DNA of 45,768 nt from Candidatus Buchananbacteria bacterium (GCA_030650095.1 JAUSEE010000051.1:1-45768), one strand, 5' to 3'; positions 23,231 to 31,711 are shown, counted from the first letter of the stretch. A program made the numbers and translations. Notes: generated by a model not told the origin, from the letters alone.

Positions 23231-23677
23231 TTACTGGCGAGGGGCGGCAGAAACAAGCCAACGCCAGCTAACACTAAAGCCAAAGTCAGGATAGCCAAAG
23301 TAAGACCGGCCAAATGAATTAATACACGGGAAAAGAGCATCACCACTAGGATCAAGCCATTGGCTATCGGCGATGCCCACCGGGCCTTTGCCATCGGGTT
23401 CGGGGCAGGCATCCTTGAAGACCTTTACAAACTGTCCTCCGGGCATTGGGCCGTATTTGGCTTCCAACATTCTCTTGATCTCATCCAATTTTTGTTGGAA
23501 GTTGCCAATCTGAACCAGCATTACCTGGCATGACTTTTTGCCCATTACTACCGGCCCGCTAAATTTCCAACCATTGGGATTGTAGCCAAAACTCCGGATT
23601 ATTTCTGAGGGTGTATTTTCGGATGCATTGCCATCAATTTCTAACTCAAAGACTTCTCCTACTTGCGGATATACCAT
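23231..23677 (-). CDS. Unknown small protein
   Basis: A 148-residue protein, not recognised. It starts MVYPQVGEVFELEIDG, has a helical middle (FQQKLDEIKRMLEAKYGPMP) and an aromatic end containing GIADSQWLDPSGDALFPC and SVSWRWLVSAAPRQ. The aromatic WRWL ending and GIADSxW wording give the impression of a compact domain peculiar to these genomes. AAAGGAG precedes the ATG and a good promoter lies at 23843-23871, so it is a real gene with a leader of about 160 bases. Cys residues at about 50, 90 and 118 are spread out and do not form a zinc motif. Confidence 0.7.
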   Translation of the reverse strand: MVYPQVGEVFELEIDGNASENTPSEIIRSFGYNPNGWKFSGPVVMGKKSCQVMLVQIGNFQQKLDEIKRMLEAKYGPMPGGQFVKVFKDACPEPDGKGPVGIADSQWLDPSGDALFPCINSFGRSYFGYPDFGFSVSWRWLVSAAPRQ

Positions 23678-23842
23678 GCCGTTTCTCCTTTCAAGAGATT
23701 GCCTATTTCCAGACTAAAACTTAATAATCACATCCTTTCAATTGCAAATTTTCTTTAGTAACCCAACTTGAATGTTACGGACATAAATTCCTATAAATAA
23801 CCTTGTTTTATTGAAAAAGAACGATTGTTTAATTCACGTTAA

Positions 23843-23871
23843 ATTGTAGACAATTTAGATAGTTATGTCAA
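23843..23871 (-). promoter_or_regulatory. Promoter of the 23231-23677 gene
   Basis: Minus strand TTGACA (23866-23871), 17-base spacer, TACAAT (23843-23848). Confidence 0.7.
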
Positions 23872-23950
23872 TATTAGTTTCAAATGTTTAACTCACCTCC
23901 TTACAGAGCTTTATGTTATAATTAGAGTAATAATAATTAACTTCCAACTT

Positions 23951-24469
23951 ATGCCCGAATCACCGGAAAAAATGGAATTAAAACCTGATTTACTGGAAAA
24001 AATAAACCAAGCTTTAAAAGAATTGGGCAGTACCCTTAAATACAAGAGAGCTCCGGAATTTAAAAAAGAATACGAGTCTTTAGCGGGTAAAACAATTGTC
24101 ATGGTAGATGATATAGTAGATGTCATAGAAGCAATTATGCCCGATCTGATGGTAGCCACAGACGGCCACGCCGATTTTGTAAAATACGACCAGCAAGACA
24201 TCAATCAACTAATAGAACAAATCATAGCAAAAAATCCCGATATTGTTTTACTAGATTATCACCTTTCCAATCAGCTGAAAGGATCTGCGATAGCTGGGTC
24301 ACTCAAAGGCCAAGGATTTGAAGGCGACATTGTCGGCTTCTCTTCCGACTCTGGTGCTAAAAAAGATTTTGAAAAAGCTGGCATAACGGCTTGCGTTGAA
24401 AAAGAAGCTTACAACCCCTCTGCCACTATTTCTAGCGTGGGTAAAATATTCTCCGAAGAAAAAGAATAA
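23951..24469 (+). CDS. Standalone response-regulator receiver domain protein
   Basis: A 172-residue protein with an N-terminal helical extension of about 45 residues, then a CheY-like receiver. The acidic pair is in KTIVMVDDIVDV (about 47-58), the phosphoacceptor Asp in DIVLLDYHLSNQLKG (near residue 101), the switch Ser in IVGFSSDSG and the conserved Lys in ACVEKEA. No output domain follows, so it would act by protein contact or phosphotransfer. A TATAAT lies at 23917-23922. Its stop is seven bases before the sugar dehydrogenase start, so the two are probably co-transcribed. No kinase gene is next to it. Confidence 0.88.
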   Translation: MPESPEKMELKPDLLEKINQALKELGSTLKYKRAPEFKKEYESLAGKTIVMVDDIVDVIEAIMPDLMVATDGHADFVKYDQQDINQLIEQIIAKNPDIVLLDYHLSNQLKGSAIAGSLKGQGFEGDIVGFSSDSGAKKDFEKAGITACVEKEAYNPSATISSVGKIFSEEKE

Positions 24470-24476
24470 TCATATT

Positions 24477-25592
24477 ATGAAAAAAGTATTATTAATTATC
24501 TTTATCGTAATAATCTTAACCGCTGGATCTTACTTGTTTAGAAATCAGATTCAATGGCTGTCTTTTAAACCCAACGGTCCTGGCAGTGAAATCGGGCTAA
24601 CTAAAGGGGAAGTCCCGACCCCAGACATAGAAATTATAGCCGACAACCTAAATATTCCCTGGGAAATAGCTTTCCTGCCCACTGGCGAAATGCTGGTAAC
24701 CGAAAGAGTTGGCAATCTGCTCAAAATCGGCTTGGACAAAAAAATAATTAAAATCGAGGGAGTTAATCCGGTGGGCGAAGGCGGTTTGCAAGGTTTGGTT
24801 CTCCATCCCGATTTTAAAAAAAATAATTGGCTTTATTTTTATCTAACCACCCAAAAAAACCAAAAACTGATCAACCGGGTAGAGCGCTATAAATTAGACA
24901 GCAATAAATTAACCGAGAAAAAGATTATCTTGGATAATATTCCTGCCGATCAGTACCATGACGGCGGACGAATCGCCTTTGGACCAGATAGAAAATTGTA
25001 TATCACCACCGGTGACGCCGGCCAAAGTAAGGAAGCCCAAAATCTAAATTACTTGGGCGGAAAAATTTTGCGTCTAAACGACGACGGCTCTATCCCTAGT
25101 GATAATCCCTACGGCACAGCCGTCTATTCCTACGGACACCGCAATCCTCAAGGCTTGGCTTGGGATGAGAGCGGTAATCTCTGGGCCACAGAACATGGCC
25201 GTTCTGTGCCGCTCTCCGGCTATGACGAATTAAATCTCATTAAAAAAGGCGGCAATTACGGCTGGCCGAACGTCCAAGGAAAACAAGAAAAAGAAGGCAT
25301 GATTTCGCCCGTTATTCAATCGGGCGCTGATAAAACATGGGCGCCGGCCGGAACTGTCTATTTAGACGGCCAGATATTCTTCACCGGACTACGCGGCGAA
25401 TCGCTGTACCAATTTAATATCGGCACTAAAAAATTAACCGCCCACTTTTTTAAAGAATACGGACGGCTAAGAGCTTTAACCATAGGACCGGACGGATTTT
25501 TTTACCTTAGCACTTCCAATCGTGACGGCCGAGGAACTGTTAATGACGGTGATGATAAAATCATTAAAATAAATCCTAAAATTTTCAAGTGA
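24477..25592 (+). CDS. PQQ-type glucose/sorbosone dehydrogenase family protein, membrane-anchored
   Basis: A six-bladed beta-propeller of the GSDH (aldose sugar dehydrogenase, YliI-like) family; known members oxidise sugars with bound PQQ and calcium outside the cytoplasm. It has 371 residues from ATG 24477 (MKKVLLIIFIVIILTAG, an N-terminal signal anchor); the upstream open frame is not part of it. Motifs seen: IPWEIAFLPTGEMLVTER, GEGGLQGLVLHPDF, HDGGRIAFGPDRKLYITTGD, SYGHRNPQGLAWD, ATEHGRS and GGNYGWPNVQG. The His and Arg positions of the cofactor site look kept, but PQQ synthesis is unlikely in a CPR genome, so it may scavenge PQQ or use the propeller otherwise. It follows the receiver gene. 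Confidence 0.9.
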   Translation: MKKVLLIIFIVIILTAGSYLFRNQIQWLSFKPNGPGSEIGLTKGEVPTPDIEIIADNLNIPWEIAFLPTGEMLVTERVGNLLKIGLDKKIIKIEGVNPVGEGGLQGLVLHPDFKKNNWLYFYLTTQKNQKLINRVERYKLDSNKLTEKKIILDNIPADQYHDGGRIAFGPDRKLYITTGDAGQSKEAQNLNYLGGKILRLNDDGSIPSDNPYGTAVYSYGHRNPQGLAWDESGNLWATEHGRSVPLSGYDELNLIKKGGNYGWPNVQGKQEKEGMISPVIQSGADKTWAPAGTVYLDGQIFFTGLRGESLYQFNIGTKKLTAHFFKEYGRLRALTIGPDGFFYLSTSNRDGRGTVNDGDDKIIKINPKIFK

Positions 25593-25661
25593 AGTTATGG
25601 AGTAGCTAAATATTGATTTTTTAGGTAAAATAATACTAATTAATAAACAACCATAAAAAAT

Positions 25662-26495
25662 ATGACTTTTTTTAGAAAAATATTAATTTTTTCTTTAGTC
25701 GCCAGTTTTTTTGCCAGCATTAGCGCTGTTTTGGCCATTAACTTGCCGGAACAAGCAACCCAAGTAATACCGGAACAAGCTGGAGTGTATGATGTTTTAG
25801 GTCATCCTGATTTAAAATTAAAAGTTTTTGTACACGAGCCGAGAATTGATCAGCCAGCCAAAAATAATGCCGGCAAGCCAATCCCTCAAACTATAGAAGA
25901 GGTTTGTACTTCTACTTCAACCGCCGACCCTGATTCAATATCAGTAGTTTCTAGCGCTGGCTGGAAAATGCCGGCACATTGGATTTATAGATTGAATTTG
26001 ACTAGTATCCCGTCAACAGTCGGCTCGGCCAATTTGCCAGCTATTACCAGCGACGCTTTTGACGAGTGGTCTAACGCCATCAACAATCTTGTAACTATTG
26101 AGCGAGGATCGGATACCACTTTAAATAAAGCTCAATTAGACGGTCAAAATATTATTGCCTGGGGCAGGACATCAGGCAGAGCTTTGGCTGTTTCCTATGT
26201 TTGGTATAACAGCACTACCGGAGAATTAATTGAAGTAGATACGATTATGAATAGTAAATTCACTTGGTATTGGTCTAATCCAAATAATTGGCCCATTGGC
26301 CAAACTTGTGCCTTTAGCGGCGTTTATGATGCCCAAAATATTTTAACCCACGAACTTGGCCATACTGTCGGTCTTGATGATGAATACGATAACAGTTATC
26401 TAAGTAACACTATGTACGGCTACGGCGCCAAAGGAGAAACCAAGAAAAACACTTTAACTGTCGGCGATAAAAGTGGTGCTTTAATACTGTATTAA
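25662..26495 (+). CDS. Secreted matrixin-like (M10-type) zinc metalloprotease
   Basis: A 277-residue exported protein: signal peptide MTFFRKILIFSLVASFFASI with cleavage after AVLA, a pro-like region, then a catalytic domain. Zinc site HELGHTVGLDD (from about residue 230) fits HExxHxxGxxD, with Asp rather than His as third ligand, as in part of the metzincin clan. NTMYGYG downstream serves as the Met-turn. It ends a few strands later with no extra domain. Its neighbours are the anchored sugar dehydrogenase and a DUF4015 protein on the other strand, giving a local group of extracytoplasmic proteins. Substrate unknown. Confidence 0.85.
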   Translation: MTFFRKILIFSLVASFFASISAVLAINLPEQATQVIPEQAGVYDVLGHPDLKLKVFVHEPRIDQPAKNNAGKPIPQTIEEVCTSTSTADPDSISVVSSAGWKMPAHWIYRLNLTSIPSTVGSANLPAITSDAFDEWSNAINNLVTIERGSDTTLNKAQLDGQNIIAWGRTSGRALAVSYVWYNSTTGELIEVDTIMNSKFTWYWSNPNNWPIGQTCAFSGVYDAQNILTHELGHTVGLDDEYDNSYLSNTMYGYGAKGETKKNTLTVGDKSGALILY

Positions 26496-26513
26496 AAAAA
26501 ATAATACAAACAT

Positions 26514-26545
26514 AAAAAGGCCCGGAAAAAATCCGGGTCTTTTGA
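26514..26545. terminator. Bidirectional terminator
   Basis: AAAAGG-CCCGGA/TCCGGG-TCTTTT stem between the convergent protease and DUF4015 genes. Confidence 0.85.
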
Positions 26546-26552
26546 ATTAGGC

Positions 26553-27722
26553 TTACTTTTCTAAAGCGCCCGCAGTATAAACATTTCTGGCATTCCACAG
26601 AAGCCAGCCGGCTGTTTTATTTTCATCGGCCGCTTTTATTTGGGCTCTTATCATAGGAGCATTATAATCAGCGCCCAAATCAAAATCCTGCAACCAAGGG
26701 CGAGTCTGGGCTATGGAAGATGTCGCCGACTCTAAAATAAAATTGCCTTCAGACATGGCTTTTCTAACTACTTCATAAGGATGAGAAGCTGGATTGGAAT
26801 ATGACAAAAAACCTTTGGGGTAATGGGAGGGATAAACCATGGGCGAAATAAAATCAAAATAAGGAGCGGCGTCAATCAAGCGCTGGCCGATATTCAAATC
26901 GTAATCGGGATCATTGCGGCGTTGATAAGTTAAACCGAATAAATCAATAGACAAAGGAATTGCCAGTTCCTTTAAATCCGCTTTAAGGTATTTAAAAAAT
27001 TCAGCTATTATCTCGTGCTTTTTCTGGCCGTTTTTAAAATCAAAATACTCTATTTGTTTGATGTTGCCATCGGAAGGAAAACGAATATAATCAAACTGCA
27101 CTTCGTCAAACCCAATCAGAGCCGCTTCCTTAGTTTCTTCGGCTACGAGTTGCCAAACACCCGGGTTTGTCATATCCAGCCAAGTTACGCCTTTATAATC
27201 GGCCCAAACGCCGCCGGCTTTATTTTTTAAAGCCAAATCAGGAAAGGCTTTCACCGCCGCCGGATCCTGGAAAGCAGTTATTCTGGCAATGGTATAAATA
27301 TTTTTGGCTTGCAAAGAGCCTAAGATATCCTGATAGTCTTGGTGATCTAAAGCCACCGGTGAAAGGGGCCAATTTTTTAATTTTTCCGAAAACGGCTCAA
27401 CCATTAATTTGCCGGCCGGATCTTTGAAATCAACAACTAGGGAATTTAGTTCTGTGGCTTCAATTAAATTAACAAGTTCGGTGCGCCTTTTATTATTGGA
27501 AAAAGTATAACCGGTTAAATAAATGCCTTTAACCTTATCTGGAGTAGCCAAAGCCAATAGATAAGGAGATTTAACTTCTTCTTCGGCCGCCACCTGTTTG
27601 TTGGCTTTAAAAAATGAAGGCGGTGTTAGACTAATTCCGCTTCCACTGGCAATCAAAAAAGCGCTTAATAGGGAAATTAAAGCTAAAATAGCGAAAAAAA
27701 ATGGAGCCGGAATGTTTTTCAT
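26553..27722 (-). CDS. DUF4015 putative glycoside hydrolase, membrane-anchored
   Basis: A 389-residue protein with an N-terminal signal anchor (about residues 8-32) and a TIM-barrel of the DUF4015 (putative glycosyl hydrolase) family. Characteristic segments are VKGIYLTGYTFSN, LNSLVVDFKDPAGKL, YTIARITAFQDP, WADYKGVTWLDMTNP, IGFDEVQFDYIRFPSDG and DFISPMVYPSHYPKG. The acids in DEVQFDYIRFP and the tyrosines are the usual conserved residues of this group. It probably acts on cell-envelope or environmental glycans outside the cell, but no substrate is established for the family by sequence alone. The terminator of the upstream helicase lies just before it. Confidence 0.87.
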   Translation of the reverse strand: MKNIPAPFFFAILALISLLSAFLIASGSGISLTPPSFFKANKQVAAEEEVKSPYLLALATPDKVKGIYLTGYTFSNNKRRTELVNLIEATELNSLVVDFKDPAGKLMVEPFSEKLKNWPLSPVALDHQDYQDILGSLQAKNIYTIARITAFQDPAAVKAFPDLALKNKAGGVWADYKGVTWLDMTNPGVWQLVAEETKEAALIGFDEVQFDYIRFPSDGNIKQIEYFDFKNGQKKHEIIAEFFKYLKADLKELAIPLSIDLFGLTYQRRNDPDYDLNIGQRLIDAAPYFDFISPMVYPSHYPKGFLSYSNPASHPYEVVRKAMSEGNFILESATSSIAQTRPWLQDFDLGADYNAPMIRAQIKAADENKTAGWLLWNARNVYTAGALEK

Positions 27723-27744
27723 GCCTTAATTGTACCATAGTAAA

Positions 27745-27775
27745 ACAAAATAATCCGCTTGGAGCGGATTATTTA
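27745..27775 (-). terminator. Terminator of the DEAD-box helicase gene
   Basis: AATAATCCGCT/AGCGGATTATT eleven-pair stem with a three-base loop and T tract on the minus strand. Confidence 0.85.
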
Positions 27776-27784
27776 TTTCGTATT

Positions 27785-29314
27785 TTAATATCTTTTTTTG
27801 CTGAATTTTCTCTCACCGTTAAATTGTTTGTGGCCGCTTTTTTTAAATGGCCGGCTGCTTCTGTGCCTGTTAAAATCACCTGTCTTTTTGTCGTCTGATG
27901 GTTTTTTATCCTGGCTCTCTGCTGTCGCGCTTTTTTTATTAGCATCAAAGCGATTAAATCCTCGGCTTTGTCCGCCAAATGATTTATCGGCTCTGTTCTT
28001 ATCAAACTTTTTATATCTGTTTTGGCCGTCTGACGGTGATTTTTTTTGATCCCATTTTTTATCTTGAGGCTTATAACCTGAAGGTTTATAGCTTGACCTA
28101 GTGTTATTCTTTCTATGTCCTCTAAAAGATTGGAAACCTAGCGACCTATTGTCTCTGTCATAATCAAATTTCTTGTTTTCATTGTTTATTTCTACCAGTT
28201 TAGTCAAAGGAATTTGTTTCTTGATTATTTTTTCTATCCTTCTGATGGCGCCTATCTGGCTGGGAGTGGCAAAAGAAATCGCCTGGCCCATTTTTCCGGC
28301 TCGGCCGGTTCGTCCGATGCGATGGATGTAATCTTCTATGTTGTCGGGCAAATCATAATTCAAAACCAATTCAATGCCTTTAACATCAATGCCTCTGGCC
28401 GCTATGTCTGTTGCCACCAAGATACGATAACGTCCTTCTTTGAAGCCTTGCAAGGCTTTGGTTCTTTGCGACAGCGTCCTGTTGGAATGGATTTCGGACA
28501 CTGTGTGATTCATATTGGAAATGTTGCGGCAGATATTTTTAACGCTGCTTTTGGTGCGGACAAAAATCAAAACCGAACCGCTATACTCTGATAACGTTTT
28601 TTGCAATTGGACAGTCCTGTCTTCTTTTTTCAAAATAATCACTTCTTGAATAACATTTTCCGCCGGTGTGCCGGCAGGCGCCACTTCTATTCTAACGGGC
28701 AAGCTCATATGCTTGGTGGCTATTTCCATAATTGAAACCGGCATAGTGGCCGAAAAAAGAATAGTTTGTTTTTCTTTGGGCGCTAATTTTAAAATCTTAT
28801 TAAGCTGCGGGGCAAAACCCATGTCAAACATCAAATCGGCCTCGTCTAAAACCAAACATTTTACTTCGTTTAAGTTAAGATTCTTGCTTTCCAAAAGATC
28901 TATCAATCGGCCCGGCGTAGCAATAATAAGTTCGGGTCGGCGTTGCAGATTTTTGATTTGAGGATATTTTGATTCACCGCCGATTAAAACGACAGTTTTA
29001 AGATTTAATTTTTGGGCGATAGCCTTCAAATGATCATTCACTTGGGAAGCTAGTTCCCGAGTCGGTACCAAAATCAAACAGCGGCCTTTATATTTGTATA
29101 AACGCTGTAAAATAGGAATGCCGAAAGCCAAAGTCTTGCCGGTTCCAGTTTGGGCTATGCCCACCATATCTTTGCCATCGATAACCACTGGAATTGATTT
29201 CAACTGGATGGGGGTGGGTATGGTGAAATTAAAATGCTTGATTATATCAAGTATTTTAGGGTCTATACCTAGGCCATTGAAATTCAAGGGCTCAGGCTTG
29301 TTTATTTGTGTCAT
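27785..29314 (-). CDS. DEAD-box RNA helicase
   Basis: ATP-dependent RNA helicase of 509 residues from ATG 29314; a longer frame starts at a TTG (29359) but lacks support. All core motifs are present: Q motif (FNGLGIDPKIL...TPIQ), I (AQTGTGKT), Ia (PTRELA), II (VLDEADLMFDMGF), III (SATMP), V (ATDIAARGID) and VI (HRIGRTGRAGK). Beyond about residue 375 is a low-complexity basic tail rich in Lys, Arg, Ser, Asn, Asp and Gly with SRGFNRFDAN-like repeats, as in CsdA/RhlE cold-shock helicases, probably for RNA binding. It diverges from the csp gene, and both have leaders of about 130 bases, suggesting joint cold response. Confidence 0.95.
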   Translation of the reverse strand: MTQINKPEPLNFNGLGIDPKILDIIKHFNFTIPTPIQLKSIPVVIDGKDMVGIAQTGTGKTLAFGIPILQRLYKYKGRCLILVPTRELASQVNDHLKAIAQKLNLKTVVLIGGESKYPQIKNLQRRPELIIATPGRLIDLLESKNLNLNEVKCLVLDEADLMFDMGFAPQLNKILKLAPKEKQTILFSATMPVSIMEIATKHMSLPVRIEVAPAGTPAENVIQEVIILKKEDRTVQLQKTLSEYSGSVLIFVRTKSSVKNICRNISNMNHTVSEIHSNRTLSQRTKALQGFKEGRYRILVATDIAARGIDVKGIELVLNYDLPDNIEDYIHRIGRTGRAGKMGQAISFATPSQIGAIRRIEKIIKKQIPLTKLVEINNENKKFDYDRDNRSLGFQSFRGHRKNNTRSSYKPSGYKPQDKKWDQKKSPSDGQNRYKKFDKNRADKSFGGQSRGFNRFDANKKSATAESQDKKPSDDKKTGDFNRHRSSRPFKKSGHKQFNGERKFSKKRY

Positions 29315-29457
29315 AAATTTAGTGTCCCGATTTCTTAAAATAGCCACTAATAATGACAAAAGATAAGTGTCGAGTGTTAAGACTTCATAGATTTTGCGCC
29401 CAAGGCGTTTATTAGTCCTTAAAACATCTAAAAAAGTCTGTTTTTAAAATCAAATTA

Positions 29458-29486
29458 AGTATAACACAAATAATGTGTTTTGTAAA
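29458..29486 (-). promoter_or_regulatory. Promoter of the helicase gene
   Basis: Minus strand TTTACA (29481-29486), 17-base spacer, TATACT (29458-29463); leader of about 137 bases to the ATG. Confidence 0.65.
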
Positions 29487-29535
29487 TAGGCAAATAACAG
29501 CAAAAAGCCGAAAACCCTGGGCTGTTAATAATTCA

Positions 29536-29564
29536 TTGACATATTGATTAAAGTTTGCTATACT
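29536..29564 (+). promoter_or_regulatory. Promoter of csp
   Basis: TTGACA (29536-29541), 17-base spacer, TATACT (29559-29564); start near 29571. Confidence 0.75.
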
Positions 29565-29570
29565 TCATTA

Positions 29571-29697
29571 CGGTAAGCATTGGACGAGTGGCTATCAGCC
29601 AAACGTCTAATAATCTACTAAAGTAGTAGTTATACATAGAAATCAAGTCGAATTTCTAATAACTAGTGCGAATTAATTCACTTCATTTCTATCAATT
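29571..29697 (+). promoter_or_regulatory. Structured 5' leader of the cold-shock gene
   Basis: About 127 transcribed bases before the ATG contain a series of hairpins: TTGGACG...TGGCT/AGCCA...CGTCTAA (29580-29612), CTACT/AGTAG, GAAAT/ATTTC and AGTG...AATT/AATT...ACT. This resembles the long, temperature-sensitive leader of cspA-type genes. The assignment as a thermosensor is inferred from position and structure; no homology claim is made. Confidence 0.5.
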
Positions 29698-29892
29698 ATG
29701 CAAGGAACTATCAAAAAATTGACTGACAAAAACTTCGGTTTCATCAGCCAAGAAGGCGGAAAGGATTTATTCTTCCACGCCAACGAACTTGACGGTACTG
29801 ATTTTGCTGAACTAAACGAAGGTGACAATGTTACTTTCGAAGTTATTGACACTCCAAAAGGTCAAGCAGCCGTTAAAGTAAAAAAAGTTTAA
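29698..29892 (+). CDS. csp: Cold-shock domain protein
   Basis: A 64-residue single cold-shock domain (OB fold) that binds single-stranded RNA/DNA and melts RNA structure. RNP1 is KNFGFIS and RNP2 is DLFFHAN, both intact; it starts MQGTIKKLTD and ends AAVKVKKV as in CspA-like proteins. Length is standard. Strong promoter, long structured leader and a good terminator make it a single-gene unit, divergent from the DEAD-box helicase. Confidence 0.96.
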   Translation: MQGTIKKLTDKNFGFISQEGGKDLFFHANELDGTDFAELNEGDNVTFEVIDTPKGQAAVKVKKV

Positions 29893-29910
29893 TACTTTTT
29901 TAAAAACACT

Positions 29911-29940
29911 AAAAAATCGCCCTCGAGGCGATTTTTTAGT
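29911..29940 (+). terminator. Terminator of csp
   Basis: AAAATCGCC/GGCGATTTT stem with loop CTCGA, followed by T6. Confidence 0.85.
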
Positions 29941-29971
29941 TATTTAAATATTCTGTTATAATTATATCATT

Positions 29972-30361
29972 ATGAAAAAAATAGCGACGGTTTTTATTTT
30001 AGCTTTTATTTTTAACCTCATTTGGGAAAACTTCCACTCCTATCTTTATGCCCATTACCAAGGAGGAGAGATCACCCAATTGGTTTTAATCAGAGCTTCT
30101 CTGTTTGATGCCTTGTTTATCACTCTATTATCCCTACCCTTCATATTTATAAAATATTTCAATCGGCGCCTTTGGCTGGCCCTAATTATCGGCCTAGTTT
30201 TTGCCATCGCCCTGGAACGTTACACCCTGGCCACCGGGCGTTGGGCTTATAATGATTTGATGCCGATTATACCCATCATTAAAACCGGCCTAACACCTAC
30301 TTTTCAGCTTGGGCTTCTGTCTCTTATGATTTATAAGATTCTAAAAATTGATAAAAAATAA
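29972..30361 (+). CDS. Unknown four-TM membrane protein
   Basis: A 129-residue protein with four hydrophobic segments (about 4-16, 39-60, 67-85 and 105-122). Conserved-looking polar residues sit at helix ends: LIWENFHSY, LERYTLATGRWAYND and MPIIPIIKTGLTPTFQ. The W-Y...MP...G-P-Q arrangement suggests a small enzyme-like or carrier membrane family, but I do not recognise one. A TATAAT-like box lies about 20 bases before the ATG, and a terminator follows its stop. Confidence 0.75.
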   Translation: MKKIATVFILAFIFNLIWENFHSYLYAHYQGGEITQLVLIRASLFDALFITLLSLPFIFIKYFNRRLWLALIIGLVFAIALERYTLATGRWAYNDLMPIIPIIKTGLTPTFQLGLLSLMIYKILKIDKK

Positions 30362-30391
30362 AACCCGCAATTACTCGCGGGTGTTTTTTTG
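30359..30391 (+). terminator. Terminator of the 29972-30361 gene
   Basis: AAACCCGC/GCGGGTG stem, short loop, then T7. Confidence 0.85.
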
Positions 30392-30401
30392 CTTATTAAA
30401 A

Positions 30402-31556
30402 TCAGGAATTTAAGACGGAAAGGATCATGCCCAGCATAGACCAATCAACCCTACCAAACAATAATATATCCCCCAACTTAACTACTTCAATGTAAGTTCT
30501 TTCGCTGTCTTCAATGACGCCGTGGACAATTCCCTCTTGGCTTTTGAGCCAGGCCAATTCTTCATCGGTCAGCTCTACCGAAAAGAGGTGAGCCTGGTGA
30601 GACGAAAGAGTGGCAATCAGTTGCCGAGATTGATGCGCACGCATTCTGACGGGATTAATCTTCAAGCCGGTTTCCTCCAGGCACTCATCAGCCGCCAGCT
30701 GCAGTGAGTCAACTCCTAATCTAAAAGAGGAGCCGCCAGGCAATTCCCAAACGAAACAGTTAGCTGCCGGACTTCTGAATTCCCGAATCAAGACGATATC
30801 GCTGTTAGCGATGTTATCCCGATCCGGCTTATACATCATAACTGTAGAGATATCCGGACGCGAGATGACCACTTCGTTGGTTTTGTTTCGGCCTTCACTG
30901 GCAATATAAACATCGACATGAATGGCAAAGAAAAAAACGATATCCTTCTTTGGCCCCACACGCCAAGTCCAGAGAACTTTAGCGCCGTCCAAACGATTGC
31001 CGGCTTGTTTTTGAGCTTGATACCAATTTTGAAAATGCGGTGTCCGCCAAATATAAAGAGGCACTTGGCATTCGCCGCCGGTTCTAATCGCTCCCTCGCC
31101 AATCATGGCTAGAGCCGATTTTAAGGTATCTTCCAAAGTGGTGGAAATAGGAACCTTATACTTGCCGGCATAATACTTCTGGTAGGTGACAGCCACGGCT
31201 TCCGGCGGAGCGCCAAAAACTATTTTTCCGCTGTCGCACCACACGCCCCATTCGGTATTAGTGGTCAAAGCCGGCATGGTGGCCATATCCCTGGGAACCC
31301 AGGCGACAATGCAATCAGCTATGTTTAAACAATTCTCCTCCCACTCAACCTGGTTGATATATTCGCCCTTTTCCCACTTACCATTTCTATCTTCGGGCAC
31401 AAAAACGATCCCATCATAGCCTAATTCTTCCAAAATTCTCAAAGCTTCCGGCCGCCATGATTTAATTTTTACTTTATCACGCGGTGTCGGTCCAACCAAA
31501 AAAATAGACTTACTGATGGAACCGGGCCATGGCTCCTTAGCATAAACAACAATCAT
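30402..31556 (-). CDS. Fusion: nucleoside 2-deoxyribosyltransferase-like domain plus Nudix hydrolase
   Basis: A 384-residue two-domain protein. Residues 1-170 resemble the nucleoside 2-deoxyribosyltransferase-like family: SIFLVGPTPRD at the first strand, GIVFVPEDRNG, VEWEENCLNIADCIVAWVPR and NTEWGVWCDSGKIVFGAPP. From about 230 onward is a Nudix domain with FVWELPGGSSFRLG and the Nudix helix ADECLEETGLKI; the EExG core is kept, but the usual Arg of REUxEE is Asp, so catalysis may be altered. The start at 31556 is fixed by AAGGAGG seven bases upstream; the frame is open to 31643. It probably processes or cleans up damaged or modified nucleotides. Divergent from hsp20. Confidence 0.83.
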   Translation of the reverse strand: MIVVYAKEPWPGSISKSIFLVGPTPRDKVKIKSWRPEALRILEELGYDGIVFVPEDRNGKWEKGEYINQVEWEENCLNIADCIVAWVPRDMATMPALTTNTEWGVWCDSGKIVFGAPPEAVAVTYQKYYAGKYKVPISTTLEDTLKSALAMIGEGAIRTGGECQVPLYIWRTPHFQNWYQAQKQAGNRLDGAKVLWTWRVGPKKDIVFFFAIHVDVYIASEGRNKTNEVVISRPDISTVMMYKPDRDNIANSDIVLIREFRSPAANCFVWELPGGSSFRLGVDSLQLAADECLEETGLKINPVRMRAHQSRQLIATLSSHQAHLFSVELTDEELAWLKSQEGIVHGVIEDSERTYIEVVKLGDILLFGRVDWSMLGMILSVLNS

Positions 31557-31614
31557 GTTGCCTCCTTGTTTTCTGATTTTGTAATTTAAAAGTGCTTGTC
31601 TTAAATGACTCTCT

Positions 31615-31643
31615 ATATTAACACAATCAATCAACCTAGTCAA
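31615..31643 (-). promoter_or_regulatory. Promoter of the deoxyribosyltransferase-Nudix fusion gene
   Basis: Minus strand TTGACT (31638-31643), 17-base spacer, TAATAT (31615-31620). Confidence 0.6.
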
Positions 31644-31650
31644 GGTCTTG

Positions 31651-31679
31651 TTGTTGATTTTATATTTTTCTAGTATAAT
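31651..31679 (+). promoter_or_regulatory. Promoter of hsp20
   Basis: TTGTTG (31651-31656), 17-base spacer, TATAAT (31674-31679). No CIRCE-like inverted repeat is seen near it. Confidence 0.6.
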
Positions 31680-31711
31680 ATAATAAGTAAATGGTTTAAT
31701 TCCATCAATCT

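Noticed and set aside
28214-28591. 125-codon plus-strand frame opposite the DEAD-box helicase
   Set aside because: Antisense to conserved helicase motifs; codon pattern follows the real gene.
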